DNA of 64,000 bases, taken from NCBI RefSeq assembly GCF_004138165.1, contig NZ_RYFF01000017.1:16639-80638 (forward strand), read 5' to 3'. The notes under the pieces were generated by a model. That model searched no databases. It was not told where the DNA came from and worked only from the letters and a program-made list of their open reading frames with translations. A program made the position numbers and the translations under genes. Source of the stretch: Candidatus Chloroploca sp. Khr17. GTDB lineage: Bacteria; Chloroflexota; Chloroflexia; Chloroflexales; Chloroflexaceae. Positions 42,610-52,702 of this stretch are shown here, in pieces (position 1 is the first letter of the stretch; each line of letters starts with the position of its first letter).

Positions 42610-44205
42610 ATGACCAAGAACGATGTACGGCTCACACTGCTCACCCGCCGCGATTTTCTCCAGGTGCTGGGAGGTACCGCGATCGCCGCAGCGCTGGTAG
42701 CCTGCGGTGCACCCACAGTTCAGCAAGGAGCAGAGAGTACAAGCGCCCCAGCGCCAGCGGCTGGCGAACCACAGCGCGGCGGCACTCTGCGGGTGGCGTT
42801 CGTGATCCCACGAGGCGTGTTTGACCCGGCTCTGATAACTAGGCTTGAGGATCTCCACGTTGCCCTGGCGACCCATGAACACCTGGTGCGCCTGGATGCA
42901 AATCAGGTGCCACAGCCCGGCCTGGCTGTAGCCTGGGAGCCGGACGAAACCAACATGATCTGGACTTTTACCCTGCGCGAGGGCGTCACGTTCCATCATG
43001 GTACGCCCTTCACCGCCAAGGATGTTGTCTTTGCCTATGAGCGTGCCCTCGATCCGGAGATGGGATCGCCGGGGCTGAATTTGATGAATATGGTTGATCG
43101 GGTGGAAGCAGTGGATGATACGACGGTTCGCTTCTATCTCAATGCCCCAACGACCGATTTTCCCGCGTATACCAGCCTGGGCTGGTTCCTGATTGTGGCG
43201 CACGATCGGACTGCCGAACAACTGGCGACTGAACCATCTGGCACCGGCCCCTTCCGCTTCAGTGAGCAACGTGCCGGCGAACAGACCACCATGGTACGCA
43301 ACGAAGCGTACTGGAATGCGCCCCGCCCGTATCTCGACGAACTGCGCTTTGTGTATATTGCCGATTCGGCTGCCCGCATCGAGGCGCTGCGGAGCAACAT
43401 TGTCGATGTAATCTGGCAGATCGAACCCGAAGTTGTGGCGGCCCTAGAGCAGAGCGCCGATCTCCGTGTGCTCAAGACGCCCAGCGGCGAACACAACTCG
43501 CTCGTTATGGATGTTACCAGCGCCCCCTTTGATGATGTGCGTGTCCGCCAGGCCTTCAAACACTGTGTGGATCGCGAGGGCATGGTGCAGGCCGTGCTGC
43601 AGGGCTATGGTGTGGCCGGTAATGATCAGCCGGTGGCGCCAAATGATCCGGCCTGGGCGGACATTGCGCCGCTCGCGTACGATCCCGAGCGGGCCAAGGC
43701 TTTGTTGGCCGAGGCCGGCTACCCCGATGGCCTGGAAATTACGCTCGCCACATCGGATTCGCGCCCTGGTATGGTGCCAATGGCCGTGGCCTTTCAAGAG
43801 ATGGCCAAGCCCGCTGGCATTACGGTAGCTATCGAGCGCCATCCAGGCGAAACCTACTGGACGGAAGTATTTATGCAAACGAACTTCTTCACCAGTAAAT
43901 GGTCGGTGTTTGCCAATGCCGATATGCTCCTGCATATGGGCTATCGATCCGATGGAGCCTGGCTTGAAACGGGGATCCAGGATCCGGCACTGGATGCCCT
44001 GATTTCGGAGGTACGTAGCGAAGCTGATCCAGCACAGCGCCAAGCGATGTATCGCGAGATACAAGAACTGATTAGCTACGAAGGTGGGGAGATCATTCCC
44101 TATTTCAAATCCCTGTTGTCTACGACACAGGCCAACGTACAGGGCGTACAGATGATCCCCACAAGCTGGATGTACTTCGATGAGACCTGGCTAACCACAG
44201 CATAA
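42610..44205 (+). CDS. Family 5 extracellular solute-binding lipoprotein (peptide/nickel type), Tat signal
   Basis: 531 aa with AGGAAGGAA before the ATG. The N-terminus carries a twin-arginine motif, TRRDFLQVLGG, followed by the lipobox LVACG, so it should be exported folded and lipidated. The body is a DppA/OppA/NikA-type binding protein: WTFTLREGVTFHHGTPFTAKDV and VRQAFKHCVDREGM. It probably delivers peptides, nickel complexes or a similar ligand to the permeases encoded downstream. Tat export of a binding protein hints at a cofactor or at quick folding; this is speculation. Confidence 0.92.
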   Translation: MTKNDVRLTLLTRRDFLQVLGGTAIAAALVACGAPTVQQGAESTSAPAPAAGEPQRGGTLRVAFVIPRGVFDPALITRLEDLHVALATHEHLVRLDANQVPQPGLAVAWEPDETNMIWTFTLREGVTFHHGTPFTAKDVVFAYERALDPEMGSPGLNLMNMVDRVEAVDDTTVRFYLNAPTTDFPAYTSLGWFLIVAHDRTAEQLATEPSGTGPFRFSEQRAGEQTTMVRNEAYWNAPRPYLDELRFVYIADSAARIEALRSNIVDVIWQIEPEVVAALEQSADLRVLKTPSGEHNSLVMDVTSAPFDDVRVRQAFKHCVDREGMVQAVLQGYGVAGNDQPVAPNDPAWADIAPLAYDPERAKALLAEAGYPDGLEITLATSDSRPGMVPMAVAFQEMAKPAGITVAIERHPGETYWTEVFMQTNFFTSKWSVFANADMLLHMGYRSDGAWLETGIQDPALDALISEVRSEADPAQRQAMYREIQELISYEGGEIIPYFKSLLSTTQANVQGVQMIPTSWMYFDETWLTTA

Positions 44206-44241
44206 GTACCAGTAAGACAAAGTTCACATCCACTTGACAAT

Positions 44242-44284
44242 GGTTGGTGTGGGTTCGCGGCGAAGTCATGAACCCACACCAACC
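44242..44284 (+). terminator. Hairpin between binding-protein and permease genes
   Basis: 15-bp perfect arms GGTTGGTGTGGGTTC / GAACCCACACCAACC with a 13-nt loop. A partial terminator here would keep binding-protein mRNA above permease mRNA, as is usual in such operons. Confidence 0.65.
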
Positions 44285-44336
44285 GGGTCAATCCTGGTTT
44301 GGCGTAGCCGAACGAGGTCTACCCAGGTAACACCCG

Positions 44337-45281
44337 ATGCTACGATTTGTGTTGCAACGCTTTGCCATGGTGCTGTTGACGCTGTTTGCGGTTTCGGTGC
44401 TCGTCTTTGTGGTCACAGAAGTCTTGCCGGGCGATGTGGCGACGATGATTTTAGGCCAGTATGCCACACCAGAGTCGCTGGCGGTGCTGCGTGCCCAGCT
44501 CGATCTTGATCAGCCCGCTCTGGTTCGTTATCTCAGCTGGCTCCAAGGCATGTTGATGGGCGACTGGGGCGAGTCGCTCTATTTGAATGTGCCGGTGCGC
44601 CCACTGGTGTTGCAGCGCTTCTCTAACACGGTGCTAATCGCCGGCCTGACGCTCTTGATCGGTGTGCCGCTGGGCATTCTGCTCGGCATTATCGCTGGCT
44701 TGACGCGTGACCGCTGGCCGGATCAACTGGTGACGGTCGGTACGCTGCTTACGCTCTCGTTGCCCGGCTTTGTGCTCGCGAGCTTTCTGATTATGCTCTT
44801 TTCATCCTGGCTGGGTCTGTTGCCCTCGTCGAGCATGATCGAGCCTGATATCAGCCCGCTTGAAGCGGCCCGGTTTCTGGTGTTGCCCACCCTGACCCTG
44901 GTTATGGCCTTGCTGGCTCATATTGCCCGCCAGACCCGGAGCAGCATCATTGAGGTGATGGAGAGCCAGTATATTCGCACGGCCATCCTCAAGGGTTTGC
45001 CGCTCCACACTGTTGTGTGGCGCCATGCGTTGAAAAACGCCATGTTGCCCACAATCAGCGTGATTGCCCTTAATGTCGGCTTCTTGATGAGCGGCGCGAT
45101 TATCGTCGAGAATGTTTTTGCCTATCCTGGTCTGGGACGCCTCTTGCTGCTGGCGGCGAGCAATCAGGATATTCCGCTCCTCCAGGCCAGTGTGCTGATT
45201 GTGACCTTGATTTTCGGGCTGGCCAATCTGGCGGCGGATCTGCTGTATTACTATTTAAATCCGCGTATTCGCTATGGGTAG
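44337..45281 (+). CDS. Peptide/nickel ABC transporter permease (DppB type), first copy
   Basis: 314 aa with six helices. It begins MLRFVLQRFAMVLLTLFAVSV, and EVLPGD is the conserved DppB-type motif. The EAA loop is RTAILKGLPLHTVVWRHALKNAMLP. It forms the membrane channel with the DppC-type permease domain of the next protein. The operon carries a second permease pair, at 48390 and 49307. Confidence 0.93.
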   Translation: MLRFVLQRFAMVLLTLFAVSVLVFVVTEVLPGDVATMILGQYATPESLAVLRAQLDLDQPALVRYLSWLQGMLMGDWGESLYLNVPVRPLVLQRFSNTVLIAGLTLLIGVPLGILLGIIAGLTRDRWPDQLVTVGTLLTLSLPGFVLASFLIMLFSSWLGLLPSSSMIEPDISPLEAARFLVLPTLTLVMALLAHIARQTRSSIIEVMESQYIRTAILKGLPLHTVVWRHALKNAMLPTISVIALNVGFLMSGAIIVENVFAYPGLGRLLLLAASNQDIPLLQASVLIVTLIFGLANLAADLLYYYLNPRIRYG

Positions 45282-45333
45282 GGTTCTCTGCACGTTTGAC
45301 GGCGAAGCCGCCAACCGCTCAGCGTAAAAGTGT

Positions 45334-48300
45334 ATGCTTCAAGAATCAAGTGACTCAATTCAGGAAACCACCCATCATACGCAGGTGCCGCCCGATGCCG
45401 TTACCTCTCGCCCGTCGCGCCTGGCCCGAGCTGGGCAGGGTTTTGTGCTGCTCTACCGGCATCCGGCGGGTTTGGCCGGCTTGTTGATGGTGGGGCTGTA
45501 TGTTTTTCTGGCCCTGACCGGTGAGTTCGTGGCCCCGTATGCCTATACGGCCCAGAATCTGCAGGCGACCCTGCAGCCGCCCTCGGCAGCGCACTGGTTC
45601 GGCACCGACCAGTTTGGCCGTGATGTCTTTAGCCGCGTGATTGTGGGTAGTCGCGATATTATGGTGCTCGCCGGCTCGGCGACGGCCCTCGGTCTTTTGC
45701 TGGGCGTTACGGTTGGCCTGGTGGCTGGCTACTATCGCGGCTGGATCGACAATTGGCTGATGCGGACAATGGATGTCCTCTTGGCCTTTCCGACCTTGTT
45801 GCTGGCGCTGCTGTTGCTGAGTACACTTGGGCCAAGCCTGATCAACGTTATTCTTGGCATTGGTATTGTGACTATGCCACCAATTGCCCGTGTGGTCCGC
45901 AGCGTTGTCCTCGCGGTACGTGAGCTGGAGTTTGTTGATGCGGCTCGCCTGCGCGGCGAGACCAATTGGTATATTATGGTCCGCGAGATCCTTCCCAACG
46001 CCAGAGGGCCGATTGTTGTCGAGGCAGCCCTGAATGTGAGCTATGCCATCCTGATCGGTAGTGCGCTGAGTTTCCTGGGCATGGGTGTGCAGCCACCGGC
46101 ACCTGACTGGGGCTTGCAGGTGAGTGAAGGACGTAATTTTATCCTGACGGCACCTTGGGTGATGGTCTTTCCCTCTCTGGCAATTGCCTCGCTGGTTATC
46201 GGGGTCAATCTGCTGGCCGATGGGATGAGCGCGGCCTTCGATCCCGCTAGTACGTCTGATCGCCAGCTCCGCAGCCCCGACCCGGCCACGGGGCTGCTGC
46301 CGGGAACGCCACCCGCGCACGCTTCGCTCGCCTCCCCAGAAAATCCTGTGCTACAGATCAAGGATCTGCAAGTGGCCTACCGCCAGTATGGCCGCTGGGT
46401 CAATGTCGTGCATGGTGTGTCGCTCACGATCAGGCCCGGCGAAACCTTTGGGCTGGTCGGCGAATCGGGCTGCGGCAAGAGTACCACCGCGCTGGCGATT
46501 ATGAACTACCTGGGACGCAACGGGCGCATCAGTGGCGGGCATGTGTTGGTGCAGGGTCAGGATGTCGGCACGCTGTCTGCCGATGAGTTACGCCGCCTGC
46601 GTGGCCGACGCATCGGCATGGTCTATCAGAACCCGCTGGCCGCGCTGAACCCATCGCTGCGCATTGATGTGCAGATTATGGAACTGGTTCGCCTGCATGA
46701 ACAGGCCGATGAAGCGGTGGCCCGCCAACGGGCGCTGGCGATGCTTGAACGGGTGCATATGCCCGACCCCGAAGCGATTATGCGCCGCTACCCGCATCAA
46801 CTCAGTGGAGGGATGCAGCAACGCGTGGTGATTGCGATGGCGCTGATTACCAACCCCGCTCTGCTGATTATGGATGAGCCGACCACCGGCCTGGATGCGA
46901 CCACGGCGGCAGCGGTGCTGGATCTGATCAATGAACTCAAACAAACGTTTGACACGGCGATTCTCTATATTAGCCACGACCTGAATGTGATTGCCCGGGT
47001 GTGCGATCATGTCGGGGTGATGTATGCCGGCCAATTGGTTGAGTCCGGCGCTATCGACACGGTATTTCGCCGGCCACGCCATCCCTATACGCTTGATCTG
47101 CTTGAATGTGTGCCTCAGTTGGATCGGCACTACCGCCATGGTCGCCTACGAACCATCGAGGGCCGCGTGCCGCTGCCAACCCAGCTGCCTCCGGGCTGCG
47201 TCTATCATCCCCGTTGTCGCTTTAGCCATGACCGTTGCCGTCAGGAGGAACCTGATCTTGTGGCGAGCATCGAGCTACCTAGCCATGCGGTACGTTGCTT
47301 CTTTGCCGAGCAGATCGCTGCCCGACGCTCGCATGAGCGCCTTCAGACCGATCAGGACGTGCTGCATCGCGTGGATGGCCGACCGCAAGAGCGGCACATG
47401 CCCATGCTGGCAATCGACACGCTCGCGAAATACTACGGAACCCAACCCACGGCCTTCTTCGGTCGCCAGCAGCGGATGGTACGGGCAGTGAACGACGTCT
47501 CATTGACCGTTCACGAAGGCGAGACCGTCGCGCTTGTGGGTGAGAGCGGCTGTGGCAAAACGACGCTGGGGCGCTGTGTGGTCGGGTTACTGACCCCCAG
47601 CGAGGGCAGGATCGTATTTCAGGGCAGCGATGTGACGCTGCCTGCCTCTGAACGCCCTGACCATGTGCGCCGGGCGGTGCAAATGGTCTTCCAGCAGCCC
47701 GATACAACCTTGAACCCACACCATGCGATTGGATACATTCTGGATCGTACGTTGCAGCGCTTTGGCCTAAAAAATGGTGCTGAACGGCAGGCACGCGTGA
47801 GCGAATTGCTCACCTCTGTGCGCCTGGATGCCAGTTATGCCTGGCGTTATCCCAGTCAGTTAAGCGGCGGCGAAAAACAGCGCGTTGCGATTGCCCGCGC
47901 CTTTGCCAGCGCGCCGGATCTGATCGTCTGTGATGAGGCCGTCTCGGCCCTGGATGTGTCGGTGCAGGCCGCCATCCTGAATCTGCTGGTTGATTTGCAA
48001 CGCGAACGCAATTGTGCCTATCTGTTTGTGTCGCACGACCTGGGTGTCGTGCGCTATATCGCTGACCGTATTGGTGTGATGTATCTCGGCCGATTAGTCG
48101 AAATTGGGACGGCGGCCCAGGTTTTTGCTGCACCCAGCCATCCCTACACCGCAGCGCTGCTCTCGGCAGTGATCGCAGCAGATACGAGCGAACAACCACC
48201 CATTCGTCTCACCGGATCACTGCCGAGTCCGGCCAATCCGCCAGCTGGTTGCCCATTTCATACCCGTTGTCTGTACAAGCTAGGCCCGATCTGCGAAGAG

Positions 48301-48381
48301 GTGATTCCCCCCTGGCAGGATGCTGGGGATGGTCACACCATCGCCTGTCATCTTCCCCTGGATGAACTGAAAAGCAAATAG
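45334..48381 (+). CDS. Triple fusion: DppC-type permease + DppD-type ATPase + DppF-type ATPase
   Basis: 1015 aa. Residues ~40-305 are a complete DppC permease (GTDQFGRDVFSR, DAARLRGETNWYIMVREILPN). Residues ~340-610 are the first ATPase: Walker A GESGCGKST, signature LSGGMQQR, Walker B LLIMDEPTTGLD, and the family tail PGCVYHPRCRF. Residues ~690-1005 are the second: GESGCGKTT, LSGGEKQR, a CDEAVSALD box, and AGCPFHTRCLY. Both ATPases appear active. These three parts are normally separate genes. No Shine-Dalgarno stands out before the ATG. The single ATPase pair probably serves both permease pairs of the operon. Confidence 0.93.
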   Translation: MLQESSDSIQETTHHTQVPPDAVTSRPSRLARAGQGFVLLYRHPAGLAGLLMVGLYVFLALTGEFVAPYAYTAQNLQATLQPPSAAHWFGTDQFGRDVFSRVIVGSRDIMVLAGSATALGLLLGVTVGLVAGYYRGWIDNWLMRTMDVLLAFPTLLLALLLLSTLGPSLINVILGIGIVTMPPIARVVRSVVLAVRELEFVDAARLRGETNWYIMVREILPNARGPIVVEAALNVSYAILIGSALSFLGMGVQPPAPDWGLQVSEGRNFILTAPWVMVFPSLAIASLVIGVNLLADGMSAAFDPASTSDRQLRSPDPATGLLPGTPPAHASLASPENPVLQIKDLQVAYRQYGRWVNVVHGVSLTIRPGETFGLVGESGCGKSTTALAIMNYLGRNGRISGGHVLVQGQDVGTLSADELRRLRGRRIGMVYQNPLAALNPSLRIDVQIMELVRLHEQADEAVARQRALAMLERVHMPDPEAIMRRYPHQLSGGMQQRVVIAMALITNPALLIMDEPTTGLDATTAAAVLDLINELKQTFDTAILYISHDLNVIARVCDHVGVMYAGQLVESGAIDTVFRRPRHPYTLDLLECVPQLDRHYRHGRLRTIEGRVPLPTQLPPGCVYHPRCRFSHDRCRQEEPDLVASIELPSHAVRCFFAEQIAARRSHERLQTDQDVLHRVDGRPQERHMPMLAIDTLAKYYGTQPTAFFGRQQRMVRAVNDVSLTVHEGETVALVGESGCGKTTLGRCVVGLLTPSEGRIVFQGSDVTLPASERPDHVRRAVQMVFQQPDTTLNPHHAIGYILDRTLQRFGLKNGAERQARVSELLTSVRLDASYAWRYPSQLSGGEKQRVAIARAFASAPDLIVCDEAVSALDVSVQAAILNLLVDLQRERNCAYLFVSHDLGVVRYIADRIGVMYLGRLVEIGTAAQVFAAPSHPYTAALLSAVIAADTSEQPPIRLTGSLPSPANPPAGCPFHTRCLYKLGPICEEVIPPWQDAGDGHTIACHLPLDELKSK

Positions 48382-48389
48382 AATCCGTT

Positions 48390-49310
48390 ATGCACATCTA
48401 CTTGTTCCAGCGCTTGCTCTTGTCCATCCCCGTGGTGTTGGGAGTTTCACTGCTTGTGTTTGCTATCCTCTTTCTGTCGCCGGGCGACCCTGTCCGCACT
48501 ATGGTGGGCTTGCGCGCTTCAGAGGAGCGCGTGCAGGAGATTCGGGCGCAACTGGGGCTGGATCGGCCCTTGCTCGTACAGTATGGACGCTGGCTCGGCC
48601 GCGTCGTGCAGGGGGATCTGGGCATCTCTATTGCGGCCAAGCGCCCGGTCATTCATTTGATCGGCGAGCAAATACCCTTCACGCTGCGCCTGACCCTGGT
48701 TGCGTTTGCCCTGAGCACGCTGGCTGGCATCGGCTTGGGCATGTTGGCGGCAATCAAGCAACATACTTGGCTGGATACCCTGATCACCTATCTGTCCGTC
48801 TTCTGGTTTTCGATGCCCGGTTTCTGGCTGGGCCTGATGCTTGTGCTCGTCTTTGGGCTGCAATTGCGCTGGGCACCTCTTTCCGGTTATCAGAGCCCGG
48901 GGGCGCTCGTATTGCCCGTGCTGACCCTGGCCCTGCCGCAGATGGGGTCGTTGGCGCGCCTGGTGCGCAACGAGATGCTTGAAGTGTTGCACGAAGACTA
49001 TATTCGCACGGCGCGGGCAAAGGGCCAACACCCGATCTGGGTTTTTTTGCACCACGCCCTGCCCAATGCCTTGATCCCGGTGGTTGTCTTGCTTACCCTC
49101 AGCCTCCCGTGGCTGCTGGGTGGCGCGGTGATTGTCGAGACGATTTTTGCCTGGCCCGGCGTGGGGCGTCTGATGTACCAGGCGTTAATGCAAAAAGACT
49201 TTCCCGTGGTACAGGGCATTCTTTTGATTATCGCGATCAGCACCGTGCTCGCCAACTTGCTCGGCGATATTTTGACGGCGCTGCTCGATCCGCGGATTCA
49301 TCGCGCATGA
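48390..49310 (+). CDS. Peptide/nickel ABC transporter permease (DppB type), second copy
   Basis: 306 aa, six helices, start 8 bp after the triple fusion. The family start HIYLFQRLLLSIPVVLGVSL, the motif LSPGDPV and the EAA loop RTARAKGQHPIWVFLHHALPNAL are visible. Its TGA overlaps the ATG of the next permease (ATGA). Confidence 0.93.
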   Translation: MHIYLFQRLLLSIPVVLGVSLLVFAILFLSPGDPVRTMVGLRASEERVQEIRAQLGLDRPLLVQYGRWLGRVVQGDLGISIAAKRPVIHLIGEQIPFTLRLTLVAFALSTLAGIGLGMLAAIKQHTWLDTLITYLSVFWFSMPGFWLGLMLVLVFGLQLRWAPLSGYQSPGALVLPVLTLALPQMGSLARLVRNEMLEVLHEDYIRTARAKGQHPIWVFLHHALPNALIPVVVLLTLSLPWLLGGAVIVETIFAWPGVGRLMYQALMQKDFPVVQGILLIIAISTVLANLLGDILTALLDPRIHRA

Positions 49311-50233
49311 TTACTTCGACAGCACCCGCACCACAAGAGCCTACAGAGCAGGCTGGCCCCCTCCCTATGCCGGATCGGCCCGCACGCAGGCCATGGCAAA
49401 CGGATCTGCGGCGGTTGTGGCGCCACCGTGCGGCGCTGGTGGGGCTGCTGATCCTTGGGGCGATAACTATGGCGGCGCTGCTGGCACCCTATCTGGCCCC
49501 CTATCCTTACGATGCGCAGCACCTCGATTTCATCCGCGCCGCACCGAGCGAGCGCTTTCTTCTGGGTACCGACAGCCTGGGCCGCGATCTGTTGAGCCGC
49601 CTGTTGTACGGGGCGCGCATCGCGTTGCTGGTCGCGCTGATCGTGGTTGTCATCGAGTTGGTGGTTGGGGTGCCCTTGGGGATACTGGCAGGCTACTTTG
49701 GTAGACGGCTTGATGTCGCCATCGCTATCTTGACCGACATTGTGTGGGCTTTCCCCCCGCTGGTTCTGGCGATGGCGGTGATCGCGACGGTGGGCGCCGG
49801 CCTGTTCCAGGCCGTGATCGCCATCGCGCTGGTCAGTTGGGTGCCCTTCGCCCGCGTGACCCGGGCGAAAGTCATGTCTATACGGCAGCGGGAATATGTG
49901 CTCGCCAGCATGGCTATGGGCAGCAGTCATGCCCATATTATACGCCACCATATTCTACCCAATCTTCTTCCTACGCTGCTGGTTCTGGTCACGTTGACCT
50001 TGCCCAGCGCATTGTTGATGGCGGCGGCGCTCAGCTTTCTTGGCTTCGGCGTGCAACCGCCCACCCCCGAGTGGGGCTCTATGCTGAACGAGGGTCGCAA
50101 TTATATGCAGGACGCGCCGTGGATCTCGACCTTTCCGGGGTTGGCGATCCTGCTGACCGCTATTGGCTTCAACCTCCTCAGCGATGGTATCCGCGACATA
50201 TTCGATCCGAAACAAACATACAAAAACTTATGA
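49307..50233 (+). CDS. Peptide/nickel ABC transporter permease (DppC type), second copy
   Basis: 308 aa from the ATG at 49307, which overlaps the previous stop by 4 bp; longer upstream starts lie inside the previous gene. Six helices, GTDSLGRDLLSRLLYG near the N-terminus and the EAA-type segment MAMGSSHAHIIRHHILPNL. No ATPase gene is paired with it. The TGA overlaps the ATG of P-type ATPase 3, so translation is coupled. Confidence 0.93.
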   Translation: MITSTAPAPQEPTEQAGPLPMPDRPARRPWQTDLRRLWRHRAALVGLLILGAITMAALLAPYLAPYPYDAQHLDFIRAAPSERFLLGTDSLGRDLLSRLLYGARIALLVALIVVVIELVVGVPLGILAGYFGRRLDVAIAILTDIVWAFPPLVLAMAVIATVGAGLFQAVIAIALVSWVPFARVTRAKVMSIRQREYVLASMAMGSSHAHIIRHHILPNLLPTLLVLVTLTLPSALLMAAALSFLGFGVQPPTPEWGSMLNEGRNYMQDAPWISTFPGLAILLTAIGFNLLSDGIRDIFDPKQTYKNL

Positions 50234-52644
50234 AACAACGCCAGAAAAACATTGGACGTGGTGTCTTCACCCTTGCTCCGCGTACCCTCTTGATCGGCCA
50301 CTTAACCAACACCGATGGCCGATTCGCAGCCGCACCCCCCCGTGACCCATTTGCCTCTGACATGGCAAAAGTTGCTGCGAATTTTGGCGAAAAAACAAGT
50401 GATTTTGGCAAAACAATACAGTACGAAACTGCTGCTGCTTTCACCAGGATGGATGCGTCCTTCCAAAAGCTCATCCGGGCACGTACTGGCCGCATCCACA
50501 GTCGCAATCTGGCTGTGGTGCTGGCCGACACGGAAGTCAAGGCCGTGAACCGCCCCAATGCCTTCACGGGCTTGCCGCAGACGGAGGTGCGACGCGAGGC
50601 GATCCGGCTGTGGGCTGCGTTCCACGCACGTCTGGAGATAGTCGATAATCACTATCAGCGCTGGGTGTATGACCATATTGACCCGCTTTTTGGCCGACGA
50701 CGGCAGGCACAGCAGCGCGATTTGCTGGGCAACCGGGATCTGGACTTAAGCCCACAGCAGAGGCAAGCCAACCATTCGCTGGCTATCGGTATGCTCGGCC
50801 TGGGGCTGGCGGGGCTCTCTAGTCTGCTGAGCATACCGGTGTGGATTTTCTCTAGTGCCATCGGGCTGTATCTCATGATCCCCTCAGCCAAGGTCGCCTA
50901 TAAGCAGGCGGTGCATGATCGGAAATTCAGCTCCACGCACGTCGAGTTGATCTATTTTGCCGGCATGTGGTTCGGGGGCTATCTGGTCATTGGCGCGCTC
51001 GGTCTGATTATGATGACCTTTGCACGCAAGGTCAAAGTACTCAGCGAAGCCTACACCCAGGATCAACTGGCAGATATCTTTGGTAGACAGCCCCGCCAGG
51101 CCTGGATGCTGGTTGATGGCGTAGAGATCGAAGCCTCGCTTGAGCAGGTGCAGGTCGGCGATGTGCTCGTGATCGATGTGAGCCAGATGATCCCCGTGGA
51201 TGGGGTGATTGTGGAAGGGGCGGCGTCGATTGATCAACATATGTTGACGGGCGAAGCACAGCCGGTGGAGTTGGGCGTTGGCGATAGCGTGCTGGCCGCC
51301 ACCATCGTGCTGTCGGGGCGCATCCTGGTGCGCGTCGAGCGGGCCGGCACTGAAACCACGGCCGCCCAGATCAAGGAGATCCTCAACCGTACGACCCGCT
51401 ATCGCTCCTCGATCGAAGAGCGAGCGGCGCAGCTTGCCGACCGCTCGCTTGTGCCGATGCTTATCGGCTCCGGCCTTGGCTTTATTGTAGGCGGCCCGGC
51501 CGCCGCTTTCGCCATCCTGGGCTGTAACTTCGTTATGAGTATGCTGGGCCTGGCGCCTTTGACGTTGCTGAATTTCCTCAACGACAGCTCGCGCCGGGGC
51601 ATCCTGGTGAAGGATGGGGAGGCGCTGGAAAAACTGCGTAGCGTCGATACGATGGTCTTTGACAAGACCGGCACCCTCACTATCGAGCAACCTCACCTGA
51701 TTGGGATTCATCTCTGCGCCGAGCTGGACGAGGAGGGCATCTTGCGGCTGGCCGCCGCCGCCGAACACCGGCAGGTTCATCCGATCGCCCGGGCCATCCT
51801 GGCTGCCGCCGACGAACGGCAGCTTCGCATCCCCAGGGTTGCCGACGCTCACTACGAAGTTGGCTACGGGATTAAGGTTCAGGTGATCGAAGCGTTCGCT
51901 GACCAACCGCATGCTCTCCCGGTGCGCGTCGGGAGCTGGCGTTTCATGGAACTGGAGGGAGTTAGTATTCCGGCGTCTATGCAAGCCTTGATTGCCCACT
52001 GTCAGGCGCAGGGCCACTCGCTGGTCTTTGTGGCCACGGATGCAGGGCTGGTGGGCGCGCTAGAGCTGCGCACGACTGTGCGGGCCGAGGCGCAACAGGT
52101 GATGGAGGCCTTGCGCCGCATGGGCAAGAAGCTCTACATCATCTCCGGCGATCAGGAGGCACCGACCCAGACCCTGGCTAGAGAGCTCGGCATGGATGGC
52201 TACTTCGCCAATACTCTGCCGCAACATAAGGCCGATCTGGTGAGCCAGCTTAAAGCGGAAGGGCGCTCGGTCTGCTTTATCGGCGATGGCATCAACGACG
52301 CGATTGCGCTGAAGAAAGCTGACGTGTCGATCTCGCTGCACGGGGCCACGACTGCTGCGACCGATACGGCCCAGGTGGTGCTGATGGACGCCCATCTTGA
52401 GCAGTTGATCACTCTTCTTGAGTTGGTAGACGAGCTCCACAAGAATCTGGAGCTAAACCTGCGCGTTGCTGGGGCGCTCAGCGTGGCCAGCGCCGGCGGC
52501 GTCCTCTTCTTTCACGCCGGCTTTGTGATTGTCGAGATCTTTTTCGCCGGACAATTCCTGACCGGTGTGAGCATTGCATCAATGCCGTTGCTCAAACAAC
52601 CGGGCGACAAAAACCGATCGGCGGCGCGGTGGTTATCACGCTGA
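50230..52644 (+). CDS. P-type ATPase 3, P1B-like without CPx motif, coupled to ABC importer
   Basis: 804 aa from the ATG at 50230 (ATGA overlap with the permease stop). The ~175 N-terminal residues are soluble and helical, longer than in ATPases 1 and 2, and are not an HMA domain. Helices, the actuator motif TGEAQPVE, DKTGTLT with Asp478, the HP motif VHPIARAI and the hinge GDGINDAIALKKA follow. The helix before the P domain reads ILGCNFVMSMLGLAPLTLLN, again without CPx. Coupling to the importer suggests that the pump acts on, or is powered down by, what the importer brings in; nickel-type ligands are one option. It has no SARP-like box of its own. Confidence 0.87.
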   Translation: MKQRQKNIGRGVFTLAPRTLLIGHLTNTDGRFAAAPPRDPFASDMAKVAANFGEKTSDFGKTIQYETAAAFTRMDASFQKLIRARTGRIHSRNLAVVLADTEVKAVNRPNAFTGLPQTEVRREAIRLWAAFHARLEIVDNHYQRWVYDHIDPLFGRRRQAQQRDLLGNRDLDLSPQQRQANHSLAIGMLGLGLAGLSSLLSIPVWIFSSAIGLYLMIPSAKVAYKQAVHDRKFSSTHVELIYFAGMWFGGYLVIGALGLIMMTFARKVKVLSEAYTQDQLADIFGRQPRQAWMLVDGVEIEASLEQVQVGDVLVIDVSQMIPVDGVIVEGAASIDQHMLTGEAQPVELGVGDSVLAATIVLSGRILVRVERAGTETTAAQIKEILNRTTRYRSSIEERAAQLADRSLVPMLIGSGLGFIVGGPAAAFAILGCNFVMSMLGLAPLTLLNFLNDSSRRGILVKDGEALEKLRSVDTMVFDKTGTLTIEQPHLIGIHLCAELDEEGILRLAAAAEHRQVHPIARAILAAADERQLRIPRVADAHYEVGYGIKVQVIEAFADQPHALPVRVGSWRFMELEGVSIPASMQALIAHCQAQGHSLVFVATDAGLVGALELRTTVRAEAQQVMEALRRMGKKLYIISGDQEAPTQTLARELGMDGYFANTLPQHKADLVSQLKAEGRSVCFIGDGINDAIALKKADVSISLHGATTAATDTAQVVLMDAHLEQLITLLELVDELHKNLELNLRVAGALSVASAGGVLFFHAGFVIVEIFFAGQFLTGVSIASMPLLKQPGDKNRSAARWLSR

Positions 52645-52702
52645 TTGACATTTTCAGTTCCAGTCTAGATCTCGCAATGATTAATGATAAGGAAGGGACA
52701 CC

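Noticed and set aside
49744-50229. N-terminal extension of P-type ATPase 3 by 162 residues
   Set aside because: It overlaps the DppC-type permease in another frame, and the ATGA junction at 50230 is the natural start.
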